64,000 bases of DNA from Krasilnikovozyma curviuscula (GCA_014825775.1 MVAQ01000031.1:1-64000); one strand, 5' to 3'. Shown: positions 23,786 to 35,130, counted from the first letter of the stretch. The notes: generated by a model from the sequence alone, not told the origin. Numbers and translations are program-made.

Positions 23786-23892
23786 TGCACAGAGGTAGAT
23801 AGTGTATTTCCATAGATGCTTTACAACTGTATGTTATTGTACAACAACTTGCTAATTTGTAGTCCCACCTATCGATGATCCCCCCCTCTAAA

Positions 23893-26632
23893 TCAACGAC
23901 AAATCTCCCTCGGAAGCACCTTCCTCGTCAAACTCCAAAACTGCAGTCTGACTAAATCCAGATCCACGTCTCTCTTCGACAACTGAATCCACCCATCCGC
24001 TGATCCAAAGCCACAGCCCTTGCCCACAGGATGCGAGGAGTGTGCAAGATCCAAGATGATTCCGCCGGTGTTGGAGTTCTTTAGACTGTAAGGTAGGTCG
24101 GAGATCTCAATCTTATTGCTACAAACGACGATGATTGACGGTGGCCGACCTATCGATAGTTCCTCAAGTTGGTTGAGGTTGGTGATGGGTACGATCTCGT
24201 TAGCAGTCTCTTTGTCTGTTGTGATAGACGGGAAGATCCAGCCTTGAGGTAGTAGTAAATCTACGGAGGACGAGCAAGTGGTGATCTTCGTTGTTGGATT
24301 AGTAAACCCTGTCGTTGCCTGAGGTGTTGATCCCAGCGTAAACACTTTAGGAACACACATCTCTGAGAGCGCTACCATGACTTCCCTTCCTAACCACCCA
24401 TCAGCACCCACTATGATCGCAGAAGAACGGTTGCTTATCGCGTTGGCAGGTGACAGATGATTCGAGATGCACGATTGGATCGCGAGGGCGTTGAGGTTGT
24501 GTAATAAGATCCGCTGTGGGCGATGCTGAAGATTTTCGTCTAAGAGAGTCTTCTCGGAGACGACAAGAGCTATGTCAGCTGATCCAGTTCTTCCAGCCAT
24601 GGCTGATATCTCATATTCTGGAACTGGTGATGGTGATTGGATTGGAATTCGTTGAGGAAACAACACACCGGCGAAATCTTCTTGGTGGAATAGGTCCTGC
24701 AGAGATATCGATTCTGACGGTATGGCCATTGAGAGGTTTAAGCTAAGATGTTCGAATCCTGCTTGGAGCTGAGCTGCACCATTGATGGTTGGTCTGTGTG
24801 ATGTTGTGTACTGGGCGTAATCGTAGACGACTTTTGGTGAGACCAGGCCGTTGATGAGGAGTGAGTCTCTAAATTGGAGGTAAGAGAAACATGGGAATGA
24901 CGTTTCATATCGCGTTGAGAGTCTCTGGTGTGTGACGGGCGTGAAGGTCTGATTATGGACCAGTGTTGACCTTCCCGAAAAACCAAAGTTCAAGGCAATG
25001 AGGGGGACGCCGCCGCGAGCCTTCATGTGAGCCTGATAGTTGAGCAGATCTAGGTTACAGGAGGTGAAGATGACAGGCTTGACTATCTTAACCAGGTCAG
25101 CCCCTAGCGATACGGCTCGTTGATAGATCGCGTCGATCTTGGGACCACCCCACCTGGACTCTGCGTTGGCAAGGTTATCATCATTTGTCAAGAAACAAGT
25201 CATAATGATCTGAGTGTTCGACTTCTGTTTCCACCTCAGTAAGCTTCGGATCTCGTCGTCCGACAATTTTAACTCGACATCGACGAAGTCACACCCGAGC
25301 TTGAAACCATGATGGACGAGGGTGATATATTCCTCTTTTGAACCTCCGAATGCGCCAAGTCCTTGGCCACTTGTTCTGAGACAGTAGATAATGGGTAGTG
25401 GTGAGTTTTGCCTGAGGAAGCCGACTCGGAGAGTGATGGAGTTCATGTAGAGAAGAAGCCAGTTTGGTGGAGGTGTGGTATGGTCTACTTGTGTAGGTGA
25501 CGGAGTCCGTTCTCGCTGAATTTGGATTAGCGTATCTATCTTGAGCTCAACTGCGTCGCATCCAGCTGTAACATGATCCAAGAACGCTGCATTGGTGAAA
25601 GCCATCTCGTCGTCTCCGCTGAGGAAGAGGGAGGTCGTATGGGACTGAGAAGCAAGGGATCTGAGAGGTGAAGGATTGGATTCAGACAGAACAGTTGAAC
25701 GCAGAAACCGTGGAAGATCCAATTCAATATGCTTCAGAGCGAGCGGATGAGGCGGTTGTAGTTCACGCGCAGGCGATGTCGAGACGAAAGTGAGGTTGGA
25801 ACATTCTTCATACCAGGGAAGACGTTTATTCCAGACTGAAAACATAGTTGGAATTTTTTTTAATACAACAACTCGACTGATAGGAGTAAGCATGGCATAG
25901 AGCGGAACTCACTATTGATATAGTTGTCTTTCCAAGTCGCCCAAGTACTTCTTGTCTCTTTACGGAGCAGGTACGAGAACATTTCCTCTTTGTTCCTACA
26001 TACGTGAATGACGGGACCTCCAGATCGAGCCCAGCCAGTCAACAGCCTCCTGTTCTCTTTTATGTCAACCACGCCCCCTCCTAAAACTATGACCTTCCCT
26101 TCTCCATGAACTTGAAGCAATTGCTTTAAGAGAGCAGTTTCATGCTCTCTGAAGGTCTCCCATCCCAAACGAGTGACGGTGTCTTTCACGCTGACGTTGA
26201 AAACCCGTTCATAGAGAATGTCGGCGTCTATAAACGGCCGTCCAAGGAAAGTCGATGCTAGCAGACCTACTGTGGTCTGAGCGACGATGCAACACAAAGA
26301 GTAAGCGATTTTCTTACGGCTCGTATCGATAAAGAGCATAAAGCACTTGCCTTCCCACTCCCTCGAAATCCTATCATAAGAATCGATGCATTTTTTTTGA
26401 ACTTTCCATCCGTAGCTGTCGAGAAAGCAAACAAATATAAGGTCAACATAGGGTTGTAAAGGAAGCAGTTCTTCATGCTGGACTTACACTCTGGAAATTC
26501 TAGGGTTTCACCACGCCCACTCGAGGTTTCCACTATCCGGTCGAGCAAGGCGATATTGACCAATGTTCGCAACGAGCTGACATCGTCACCTGAAGGACCA
26601 GCTGCCCTCGTCTCTGAAGGAGTATCCGTCAT
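23893..26632 (-). CDS. qa-1S: QA-repressor homologue (qa-1S/QUTR): shikimate-kinase-, dehydroquinase- and shikimate-dehydrogenase-like pseudo-enzyme
   Basis: Fungal quinate repressors derive from the last three domains of the AROM protein and bind the pathway activator. About 837 aa in four exons. Shikimate-kinase-like part, residues ~58-190: P-loop GFRGSGKTTVG, FIDADILYERVF, FREHETALLKQLL, VIVLGGGVV. Type I dehydroquinase-like part, ~230-500: LRTSGQGLGAFGG, DFVDVELKL, ADLVKIVKP, SRLSTRYE-like block. Shikimate-dehydrogenase-like part, ~530-837: AIIVGADGWLGREVMVAL, IILDLAH. The active-site His of the dehydroquinase (HDF) is replaced (MTCFLTNDD). The SDH NTD motif reads HNLNALAI. This supports a regulator, not an enzyme. 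One intron, 26277-26350, has a GC donor and splits the P-loop between Lys and Thr. Divergent from dehydrogenase B, 166 bp apart. Confidence 0.86.
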
Positions 26633-26798
26633 TGGGAGGAAGAGGAGGCCACGGTGGCCATGTTGTCGAAGGAGGAGCGAACCTCAGATTTGATAAAGAA
26701 AGGCGGAAGAAACAATCGTGGGTAATTTGTTTTTGCGTCTCACCGCCCAGCTATCTCGAGAAGTGCTAACCTTCGCTTTACCACCAAACTCGCCAATC
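26633..26798. promoter_or_regulatory. Divergent promoter, QA repressor / dehydrogenase B, with palindrome
   Basis: 166 bp between start codons. A perfect 13-bp palindrome GGCCACGGTGGCC (6-bp arms, one central base) lies at 26647-26659 and includes the cluster hexamer CGGTGG (26652-26657). It sits 15 bp from the repressor start codon. A dyad is what a dimeric Zn2Cys6 factor would be expected to bind. Confidence 0.5.
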
Positions 26799-27975
26799 AT
26801 GGCTGAATCGATCTCCAAAAAGTCTTTCTACATCTTTGGATATCCCATAGCCAAGTCCAAGAGTCCTCTCCTTCATGGGACAGGCTTCCAGTATCACAAC
26901 CTGCCGCACACGTTTCAGATCATTGAGACTGAGAAGTTGGACAATGGAGAAGTGGATATCATACAGTTGATCAGATCACCTAGCTTCGGAGGTGCTGCTG
27001 TGACAATGTGAGACTCAGTAATTCTGTTCTTGTTAGTTCTTCTTGGTCTGATCGGTTTCGTCGTCCCCTGCCCTAGGCCGTTCAAGATCGACGTGAGATC
27101 TCACAACTTCAATTTTCTCACTCATTTAGTAATGTAAATTCTACTTCCCTTGAACAGATCATGAAATACCTCGACGAAGTCACTCCAACTGCAGTAACTG
27201 TCGGCGCTGTCAACACTATCATTCCCAAAGAAGGAAAACTTATCGGAGATAACACTGACTGGGTAGGGATTCTCAGACTGGTCAAGAAGCTGTTGAAGCA
27301 ATCCATGGGACTCAACCCAGAGTCAACCGGTTGTGTGTTAGGTGCAGGAGGAGCCGGTCGAGCCGCTAGTAAATGAGCTTCCTTCGATAATTATTTCCCG
27401 CAGTTGTCTCAATATCACTAATCATTGTACCGCCTCTGTAGTCTATGCTCTACACGCTTTAGGATTAAAGACGATCTACCTAAGAAACCGCACTCGCTCC
27501 AAAGCTCAAGAAGTCATCGATTCTCTGCCCTCAGATTTCAACGTCAGCATCGTTGACTCCTTAGACGCTAGCGTCTTCAAAGATGGCCCTCCAATTGTGA
27601 TTGTTGGAACTATTCCATCCAAGGGCATCTCATTATTGCCTAGCCCAGATACTATATACATGGACCCTGCGCTGTTAGGTCATACGTCTGGTGGTGTTGT
27701 GATTGATATGGCCTGTAAGCTTTTGTATCTGCTCTGCTATCCTCTGTTGCTGAATCTCAAAATCTCTCCTTAACCTGTCTACAGATCTTCCTCGTCGAAC
27801 ACCACTAGTCCAACTTGCTGAATCATCACCTTCTTGGGCCATCGGTACGGGTATTGAAGTTCTGTTGGAACAAGGATACGCGCAGTTCAAAATCTGGAAT
27901 GCGCTTGACGCCCCACAAGAATTGATCCACGAGGCGGTGATGGGTGTTTACAACAAAGAAGCTGACGGAAAATAG
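26799..27975 (+). CDS. Quinate/shikimate dehydrogenase paralogue B (canonical AroE-like)
   Basis: Rossmann dehydrogenase acting on quinate/shikimate. Substrate-binding motif YPIAKSKSPLLHG, catalytic Lys in VTMPFK, GAVNTI, DNTDWVGI (Asp of the catalytic pair), GAGGAGRAA dinucleotide loop, LRNRTRSKAQ, C-terminal GTGIEVLLEQGYAQFKIW. Five or six exons, roughly 300 aa. The 16-nt exon 27077-27092 (PFKID) carries the catalytic Lys. Divergent from the QA-repressor gene and so likely co-controlled with it. In Neurospora and Aspergillus the quinate dehydrogenase likewise lies in a cluster with the repressor. Most similar of the three paralogues to classical SDH; quinate specificity is inference. Confidence 0.87.
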
Positions 27976-28047
27976 ATGTTATGCAGCAATGCTTTCAGAT
28001 GTAATGTTTTAGATTGAACCAGAAACAGAAACGCGAGCATGTCCCAA

Positions 28048-29354
28048 CTATTCGCCTCTCAGAACCTTTCTACCGGCTTCTCGAACTTCAAAAGGAACTA
28101 CCTGCCCTGTCCAGAGGTATGTTTGCTCAAAGCAGCCTTCAAGGACAACCTCGACTCCACATATAGTCTTCCAACCTCTTTCCTCTGCAACACCTCTCAT
28201 CAAAGTCATTCTAGGCTGTAGTTACGATAAGTCACATTCAGTGACCCTCCTTGCATGAGAATACTTCAAACTCACTTTGTAAGCCATTTCAAGAAACACT
28301 GGAGTCTCTGGGATAGCCATGAACTCTTTGGGCGTCCCAGCAACACTGTATTTATGCGAGAAAAGCATCTTCGCGATCTCGTAAACACTCTTCTCCGCCG
28401 GCGACTGTGGCTCGATGGATGGGATCGCACCAACTCCTGCACAAAGTTTGACACCTTTAGAGTCCAGTTCTTGAAGAGCGGCGGTCGCTTCTTCGACGGT
28501 ATTCAAGGCGCGGAGATCCCACTGGGGAAACTGTTCGATTGTCGCTTTGGTCTCTGAAGGGTCCCGGTTGATCAAGTAGATGGGAGATAAGTCCATCTTG
28601 TTCATTGCGTAGATGGCTGCCCTCGTCGCACCGCCCCCACCTAATTACATGATGCAGTATGCAAAGACACACACAGAACTTAGCACTCTCGGAGCCAATT
28701 GAAAGCAGGAGAGCGATAACAAGCATACCAATCATCAAAGCAGCTGCTTTCCCAGGCTGAAATTTCAGAGGCGTGTCTGGGTGGAAGGGAGTCGGAGTGC
28801 CAGTGAGTGCAGTGAGGAGCGAGTTTCCAACCCCTGCAGTATCGAGATTGGTGCCGACATGGGTGACAGAATCGTCGTCTTCCTTACGGAAGTAAGTAGT
28901 ATTTACTGATCCAATTGCTTTGGCAGCTGGTGTGAGCTCATCCACAAACGGCATGACGGCGAGCTGTTGGGCAGGAGCGATCTCAATCAGTCATCTCGCG
29001 CGCACAACTCGGAAACTAAAGAGCTAACCTTCAATGGCATCGTAACACAGGATCCCAGAGCGTATGGCTGCTTCATCTCAACGTGCCAAGAGGCGTTAGG
29101 ATCGTCCAACGTTTTGCAGTCAGAGATTCCATATTTGAACTTGGGCAGGCCGAGTGCTGGGAAGATCACATCGAAGAGCGAGGGGGCGACTGAGTGAGAG
29201 ATTGGAGTCTGTATGAGGTAAGTTAAGCAATTGTTTAGCTTGATGTGCGAATGGCAAAAGAAGGAATAGGGATGCTCACTCCGAAAATCCACACTCTGTT
29301 CCTCTCGTCCTCAGCTTTGACTTTGGGTCGAACTTCTGAGTAGATGGAGGTCAT
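28048..29354 (-). CDS. Quinate/shikimate dehydrogenase paralogue C
   Basis: About 345 aa in five or six exons. From the start at 29354 it reads VWIFGTPISHSVAPSLFDV (substrate motif), then GSCVTMPLK (catalytic Lys), FVDELTPAAKAIGSVNTTYF and GTNLDTAGVG, where the usual NTD reads NLD. It continues with MIGGGGATRAAIYAMN, YLINRDPSE, VGAIPSIEP, FLEMAYKPRMT, GWKTICGVEVVLEGCFEQTYLW, and ends VREAGRKVLRGE. Same long fungal class as paralogue A, in contrast to the AroE-like B. Tail-to-tail with B (72 bp between stops), and upstream of the maleylacetate reductase stop. The altered NTD may change substrate choice. Confidence 0.85.
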
Positions 29355-29664
29355 AGTTGTACGGTGAAAGAAGACTCCAGAAAGATGAAGATTGTGGTTG
29401 AAAGCCCACAAAAAGCCATGTGTGCTAGGTCTCGCCGCCGACTGAGCGGTTCGTGAATAGTTCATCCACCTCGACTTGTTTTGTTTTCGCATTCCCGCCT
29501 CAGCGGGCCGCGTCACAAAAGACCATCTCTGACAGTCTTCTTCCAAAATTTCTTCAGCAGTGGAAGAACTGAGGCTGTCACGAACAAGTGGCTTGCAAGA
29601 ACTGAGGGAAATTCTGAGGAAAAGCGCAGATGTAGAACAGATACATATACATTTGCATGTAAAA

Positions 29665-31140
29665 TCATTCTGGTCTAGTTCCGTGAAAAGCGTCTCTTAG
29701 TAGTTTGAGCAGCTTCTCTTTCTCTAAAGGGGCAGGGTTTGGGTATGGAGCATTAGCAGCAATCTCAGCCGCCTTCTCTAGGTCTTCCTCTTTGAACCCA
29801 AGCTCCTTGAGCGAGTACGGCGCGCCGTGATTCTTTGCGAGATCGTACAGTCCTTGAGCAGCATTGTTGACACCCAAATTCTTTGCAACTTTGGCGATGG
29901 CTTCTTTGGCAAAAGGAGTGTTGTAGGCGACTGCGTGGGGGAGAATGACGGTGTGTGTTTCAGCGTGTGGCATGTTGAAGGTGCCTCCCAGCTATCAGAC
30001 CGGTGCAAAGAAGCAGTCAGTAATGCGAAAGAAATGCAGAAAATCCATGGGAAACAACGCCCACAGTATGGCACAGCTTGTGGTGAAGCGACATTCCTAC
30101 AGCTCCCAGACAAGTTCCACAAGACCAAGCGCCGAAGAGCGCGTTGCTTCTGGCTTCTTTGTTGCCAGAGTCTGATTGAATCACGGGTAAAGCTTTGGCT
30201 ATACTAGCAATTCCTTGCTCTGCCAAAGAATCGATGATTGGGTTAGATTCCTTTGAATATAGCGCTTCAACCTTTAAGGAAGAGAGGAGCTCGTGAGCGC
30301 TGCCGTCTGAGGTTGTTGGGAACGAAGGAATGACAGGGACTCACAGCATGAGCAATGGCGTTTAAGCCACTGGTGATTGTCATTTGTGCTGGTAGAGTCA
30401 TGGTGAGGTCAACATCGTAGATGATGACTTGAGGTAAGACGAGGTTGGTCTTCTGTGTAGTTTTGAGGTTATTCTTCGTCTGACCAATAATTGGAGTAGC
30501 TTCTGATCCAGCACTAGAGCACGGCTCATTAAGAGAAAACCTGACGAGAACAAACAAAGGTTTTTATGCTCACTAGGTCGTTGGAATGACGATTTGCTTC
30601 AGTTTACCATTTGAATGAAGAGCAAGAGCTTTTCCGAGACCAGTGGTGGAACCACCGCCAACAGAGACCTTGTGAAAAGTAAACCAGCGTGTAGGTATTG
30701 GAAATCTGTCAAAAGATACCCTTGTGTTTGGAAAACTCACGACACAATCAGCACCTAGTTTCTCAGCGACCGACAACGCATCAAAGGTTACTTCCTCCGG
30801 AGTATCTGCCCACCACAGTGACTTCAGTTTCATACGCCTTGAGATGGCAGAGCAAATTTGGACTCACGCATGGTAGCATTAGAGTACAGACCGACACAGA
30901 GCTCCCCAATCGAAGCCTTGACAGATTCACCTGAAGATACTTGCTGAGGAGTGGTGAGGACCAAAGCTTTTGAGCACCCAAGCTTCTTGATCTCATCTGC
31001 AACCTGGGATCTAAAGAATGAATTAGGAAACTACATAAGCCGAACTGCTCGAGGAGCCAGATATGGACGCAGGATTCGTACACGGTCCCAGATCCGAAGA
31101 TTACCCTCGCGGGAAGGGCGTTGTAGACGAATGGTTGCAT
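29665..31140 (-). CDS. Maleylacetate reductase
   Basis: Iron-type alcohol-dehydrogenase-family enzyme that reduces maleylacetate to 3-oxoadipate with NAD(P)H. Opens MQPFVYNALPARVIFGSGT, the standard start of the family. Then VADEIKKLGCSKALVLTTPQQ, VVSVGGGSTTGLGKALAL (nucleotide loop), VIPTTYAGSEATPIIGQT, PQVIIYDVDLTMTLPAQMTITSGLNAIAHAVE, GMSLHHKLCHTLGGTFNMPHAETHTVILPHA (metal/substrate histidines), and ends RDAFHGTRPE. Eight or so exons, about 355 aa. Divergent from hydroxyquinol dioxygenase, with 191 bp between start codons. That is the expected pairing, since the dioxygenase makes this enzyme's substrate. CGGTGG lies 7 bp upstream of the start codon. Confidence 0.92.
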
Positions 31141-31331
31141 GTTAGAACGGTGGAATGAGTGAGAAGAATGTTGTTGGCAGTGTGTGATGCGCTCAAATAG
31201 CAGTGTTCTCGAAGGCGCGTCAAATCAATTTATCCACTTCCCAAAGCGCCACAAGTCCACTCAACGTACAAAACCTCCTGCTGGTTCACCTCTCGACCAC
31301 GATATTCGCTGACATTCCACTACTCGAAGAA
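31141..31331. promoter_or_regulatory. Divergent promoter, maleylacetate reductase / hydroxyquinol dioxygenase
   Basis: 191 bp separate the two start codons, giving coordinated control of consecutive enzymes. CGGTGG at 31147-31152. No clear TATA box. Confidence 0.5.
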
Positions 31332-32821
31332 ATGCCTGCAGGTTCAGAACCACGCCCAGTTGGAAAAGCTGTAGCTGATGGTAAGCGGATGGCTGAAGTG
31401 CAGCGCAATGAGTCCCCACTTTTAAGTTTCTGACTTGTCCTCGCAGCTTTGGCTCGAGGAGCTCCCAACGTCGACTTAGTAGGTTGTTCTATTCTTGGTT
31501 TGGCCGGAGTGCAGCTATCTGATGCTGCTTGTTGAACCTTAGGCCAAGCTTCCAAATCTCACCGACATGTCACCAGACACCATCACTGAAAATGTATTTG
31601 CCATCAATTCTCTTTGTGATAACCCGAGACAGAAGTTTGTATTTGAGAAACTAGTTCAGCACCTCCATGACCTTGTCAGGGAGACCTCTCTGACGACTGA
31701 GGAGTGGATGTGAGTAGGGCCATCATGTTACCAACAATGTTGAACTGGCTGATTGATATCCTGGTTTTCTCGTGTGGCTAGGCAATCTATACAATTCTTG
31801 ACTAAAGTCGGCCAGACATGTGATGACTTGCGTCAAGAGTTCATCCTGCTGTCTGATATTTTAGGTGTCTCTGCGCTTGTCGACTCTCAAAATCACCCAG
31901 TACCAAAGGGATCTACTGCAACTGAAGCTACGATTCTTGGGCCATTCTTCACCACTGACGCGAAGACGATCACCCACAACGAGTCCATCGCTTCTGAAGG
32001 AAAGGGTGAATACGTGAGTAATTATTTCATTCATCGAAACTTCCTCCATTTCGCTGACTATCAAATTCCAAATAGATGTATGTCTCTGGAAGAATCCTGA
32101 ATCTTGAAGGAAAAGGCGTACCGAATGCTACCGTCGAGACGTGGGAGGTAAGTGATTCTCATGTTTCCAGGCGGAGTACTCCTTCCAAAGTTGCTAATAA
32201 CCATGACTTCCAACTATTTTCAGACGGACGAGGATGGATTCTACGACACTCAATACGCTGACAGACAAGAAGCCGACTGCAGAGGTCGAATCAAAACGGA
32301 TTCCGAAGGTTGCTTCGCTTACAGAGCTGTCCTTCCAGTTGCCTATCGTCAATTTTTTCCCTTCCTGGCTCTGGAGAAGTTAGGAGACTGACATACTCAT
32401 TTTTTATTACACAGCTATTCCAAACGACGGCCCAGTTGGCAAACTCCTTCGATCTCTTAATCGACACGTTTTCCGTCCCGCTCACCTTCATATTATGGTC
32501 TTGGCAGAGGGTTACGAAGAATTGATCACTGCACTCTATCCAAGGGGTGACCCTTACATAATGAGGTGAGCGTCAATGTTTAGGTTTATCTCAGTTCGCT
32601 CAATCTGACCATCGCTCTGCAGTGACGCCGTCTTCGGTGTGAAAACTAGTCTGATGGTTGACATCACCGAGGTGAAAGATGAAGAGAAGGCGAAGAGCCT
32701 TGGGTTTCCACACGGCCCATACTGGAATCTCGAGAAAGACTTCGTGATCATCACCAAGGAGCAAGCAGAGGTCGAAAAGAGGAAGAGTTTGAAGAACTAC
32801 TACGCTTCACTGCAGAAATAG
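31332..32821 (+). CDS. Hydroxyquinol 1,2-dioxygenase (intradiol)
   Basis: Non-heme Fe(III) ring-cleavage enzyme turning hydroxyquinol into maleylacetate. About 340 aa in eight exons. The N-terminal dimerisation region reads ALARGAPNVDLAKLPNLTDM, ITENVFAINSLCDNPRQKF and EEWMQSIQFLTKVGQTCDDL, then RQEFILLSDILGVSALVD. TEATILGPFF opens the catalytic domain. Iron ligands are visible: Tyr in DGFYDTQY, Tyr in VLPVAYPIPNDGPVG, and the two His of RPAHLHIMV. C-terminus LYPRGDPYIMSDAVFGVK and YWNLEKDFVI. The early start (31332) is needed for the GKAVADALARGAPNVDL segment. Spliced-out pieces have normal GT-AG ends. The last core enzyme of the pathway cluster. Confidence 0.92.
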
Positions 32822-33008
32822 TCTATCTTCGATCATCTTCTTGTTATTTGATTGCGACTTGAACCTACAGCGAACGATGACGACAGATCACACTACTAAC
32901 GTCCTGTTCAAAGTCAAAATTTAGGTAGAAATAAATACATCACACGCTTATTCAGACCAAGGGAACGACACCTTCTCGAAAATAAACTCCAAATACTTTT
33001 GTTTTGCC

Positions 33009-35130
33009 CTACGCCTCTCCGAAACGCTCAGGCATGATCACAGGAGCGACCAAGCTCCAGAGGTACAGAGCGACACACAACCAACTGCTGACTATTCTCA
33101 TCCACATGGCGCCTTCTGAACGGCCAATAAATACCACATCCCCTTCAGCTGACGATCCCACAATTGGTGAGGTGGTGACCTTTTGCCTGATTTGAGAAAG
33201 CATCATAATGATTTCATGAAAAGGAGCAGAGTTAGGAATTGATCCTGAAAGATATGATGCGACAGGAGACGAACCAGTCAGTCAAAAGACCAGCAGTGTA
33301 CATGGTAGCTAGAATGAATATGACATGGAACCACGAGTACTGGAAAGTCGGGATAGCAGAAATGACGTTAGTATCTTTACATAGAAGCTAAAACTAGAGT
33401 GAGACAAGAACACTCGCGTTGTATTTCGTTCCACCTCTCTCATCATCCAAACTGTCGCCATTACCACCCTCGTTCTCATTGTCTTCGTCCTCCTGCAAGA
33501 CACTAGCAGGCAGACTGCCGGCTTCAACGGCAGCTAGCAAAGCCTGATATCTCATGGTGTCTTCTCTTCTCTTTGGCTGAGCAGTGACCATTCCGACTCC
33601 TCCAGCTTCAGCCACATAGTTGTCGTCATCTTCTGGCAGCTTGATAGCACCGCTGCTCTTACCCGATGAGGATGACAGAGCTCTTGACGAAGTTGCAGCT
33701 CTAGATGTCGAGTAAGCGATCGCCAAGAAGGTGAATAGTGCTCCGAGTACGACAGTGGTTGTCTTCGCAGAGCTCGAAGCTCGGGTCAGTGGTGAACAGG
33801 TGCCCGAGCCGTCATCGTGGTAGGCAACCGCTGACCCTACAAGGTAAGTCGAGTAGATGGAAACCATGGAGGCTTGAGCCAAACCAGACCTTGGATTCGA
33901 TTCTTGAACAGCAGGTGAGATAGAGACTGCGGTCAACAAGATTGACAACACCAAGTTGAAAGTGATGAAGAATCTGTTCAAGGTGCAACCCGAGCCAGCG
34001 AAGAATCCATACATGATTCCGGTGGAGGTGATGCTCAAGATGTACATCCCAAGTGTTGAGCCAACGAGGATGAACTGCCAGAGGTTCGATTCGGTTTCTT
34101 CCCATTTGTCGAGGCACGACTCGGACCATGTGTGAGCAAAGTCGACCAAAAGGACCAATCCAATCAAGATGAAGAATGAGGCGCCGATAGGAGAGATGTA
34201 GTTGCCAAGGAACATGAAAAACTCGTTGGGGATCAAGAAGGACAGGAAGATCAACAACAGCCATAGCAAGACTTTGGGACCCCACCAGCTGTCGAACGGC
34301 ACACCACAGGAAACGGAGGAAACAGCAGTCAGTAATAGGCTATAGGATTCCTGCAATGTGCAATTGCCAGACTTGCCCATTTTGTATAGCCGCTCTCCTT
34401 TCTCGAGTGGTGTGAACCCCGATCAAAAGAAGGCTCAAGATAAGGTGGAACAATCCCAATGCGAAACAGAATCGATGCACCTAGCAAAACAGATCCAAAG
34501 GTCAGTCTACAATTCCCCTTCAACTTCAACAAGCAAGAGCACTAAGCCAAGTGCCATAGTGAAGAACGAAGGGACTAACTGCAAGTAGACCGTAACATTT
34601 TCCACCAGTGCAATCCATCTTGACCCAGTCAAAACTTAATTTCTCAATTTGGCGAATAGCCAGATCTGTTCTCATCAACCAAGCCAGCATCGAGTTCAGA
34701 CAGAAGATGATCTGAGCAGCCAAAGTGAAACAAGAAGGGGAGGGCCGAGTGAGCGAAAGGACAAGCGAGAAGGTATCCAGAGACTGACAGCAAATCCAAC
34801 TCTCGTCGCAATAGAGCCTGTAATGAGAATTAACACAAAGTGAGCAAGGCATCGTCAGGCAGTGAACGAAAGGTAGCACAGCACAGTTCGGCGACTTGAT
34901 AAGAAGTTTGATACCTACTGTTGCAATTACAGCTTTTAAACAATGCAGAAGCTGCTGTTCCACCCATGAAAAATGCAATCTAACCCATCCAGCAAACAAA
35001 GAAGAAGTCGGTCAGCAACACTGCTGGGAGGCAAGCAGGGGAATAAGCGAGAGGGACGCACGCCAGATACACACGACGTCGCCAACGAGCCCATCCCACC
35101 CAAGATTGGGATTGACATAGCGAGACCCAT
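33009..35130 (-). CDS. TMS1: SERINC/TMS1 family multi-pass membrane protein
   Basis: Serine-incorporator-family protein with ten or so TM segments, in vacuole/endosome or plasma membrane. Opens MGLAMSIPILGGMGSLATSC, then FFMGGTAASALFK, CNCNSSIATRVGFA, MLAWLMRTDLAIRQIEKL, MDCTGGKCYGLLAVHRFCFALGLFH, WWGPKVLLWLLLIFLSFLIPN, FVLI/VDFAHTWSESC, ending VGSSAEGDVVFIGRSEGAMW and LYLWSLVAPVIMPERF. A hydrophilic loop of about 100 aa separates the last TM segments. At least eight exons. Two introns, 34289-34376 and 33340-33417, are only consistent with GC donors. The last exon is reached through an intron after LLTDW. Function in lipid scrambling/serine lipid synthesis is family knowledge. Confidence 0.88.

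Noticed and set aside
23893..26632. A split AROM pentafunctional enzyme
   Set aside because: Only the last three domains are present, catalytic residues are lost, and it lies beside quinate genes; the repressor explanation fits better.
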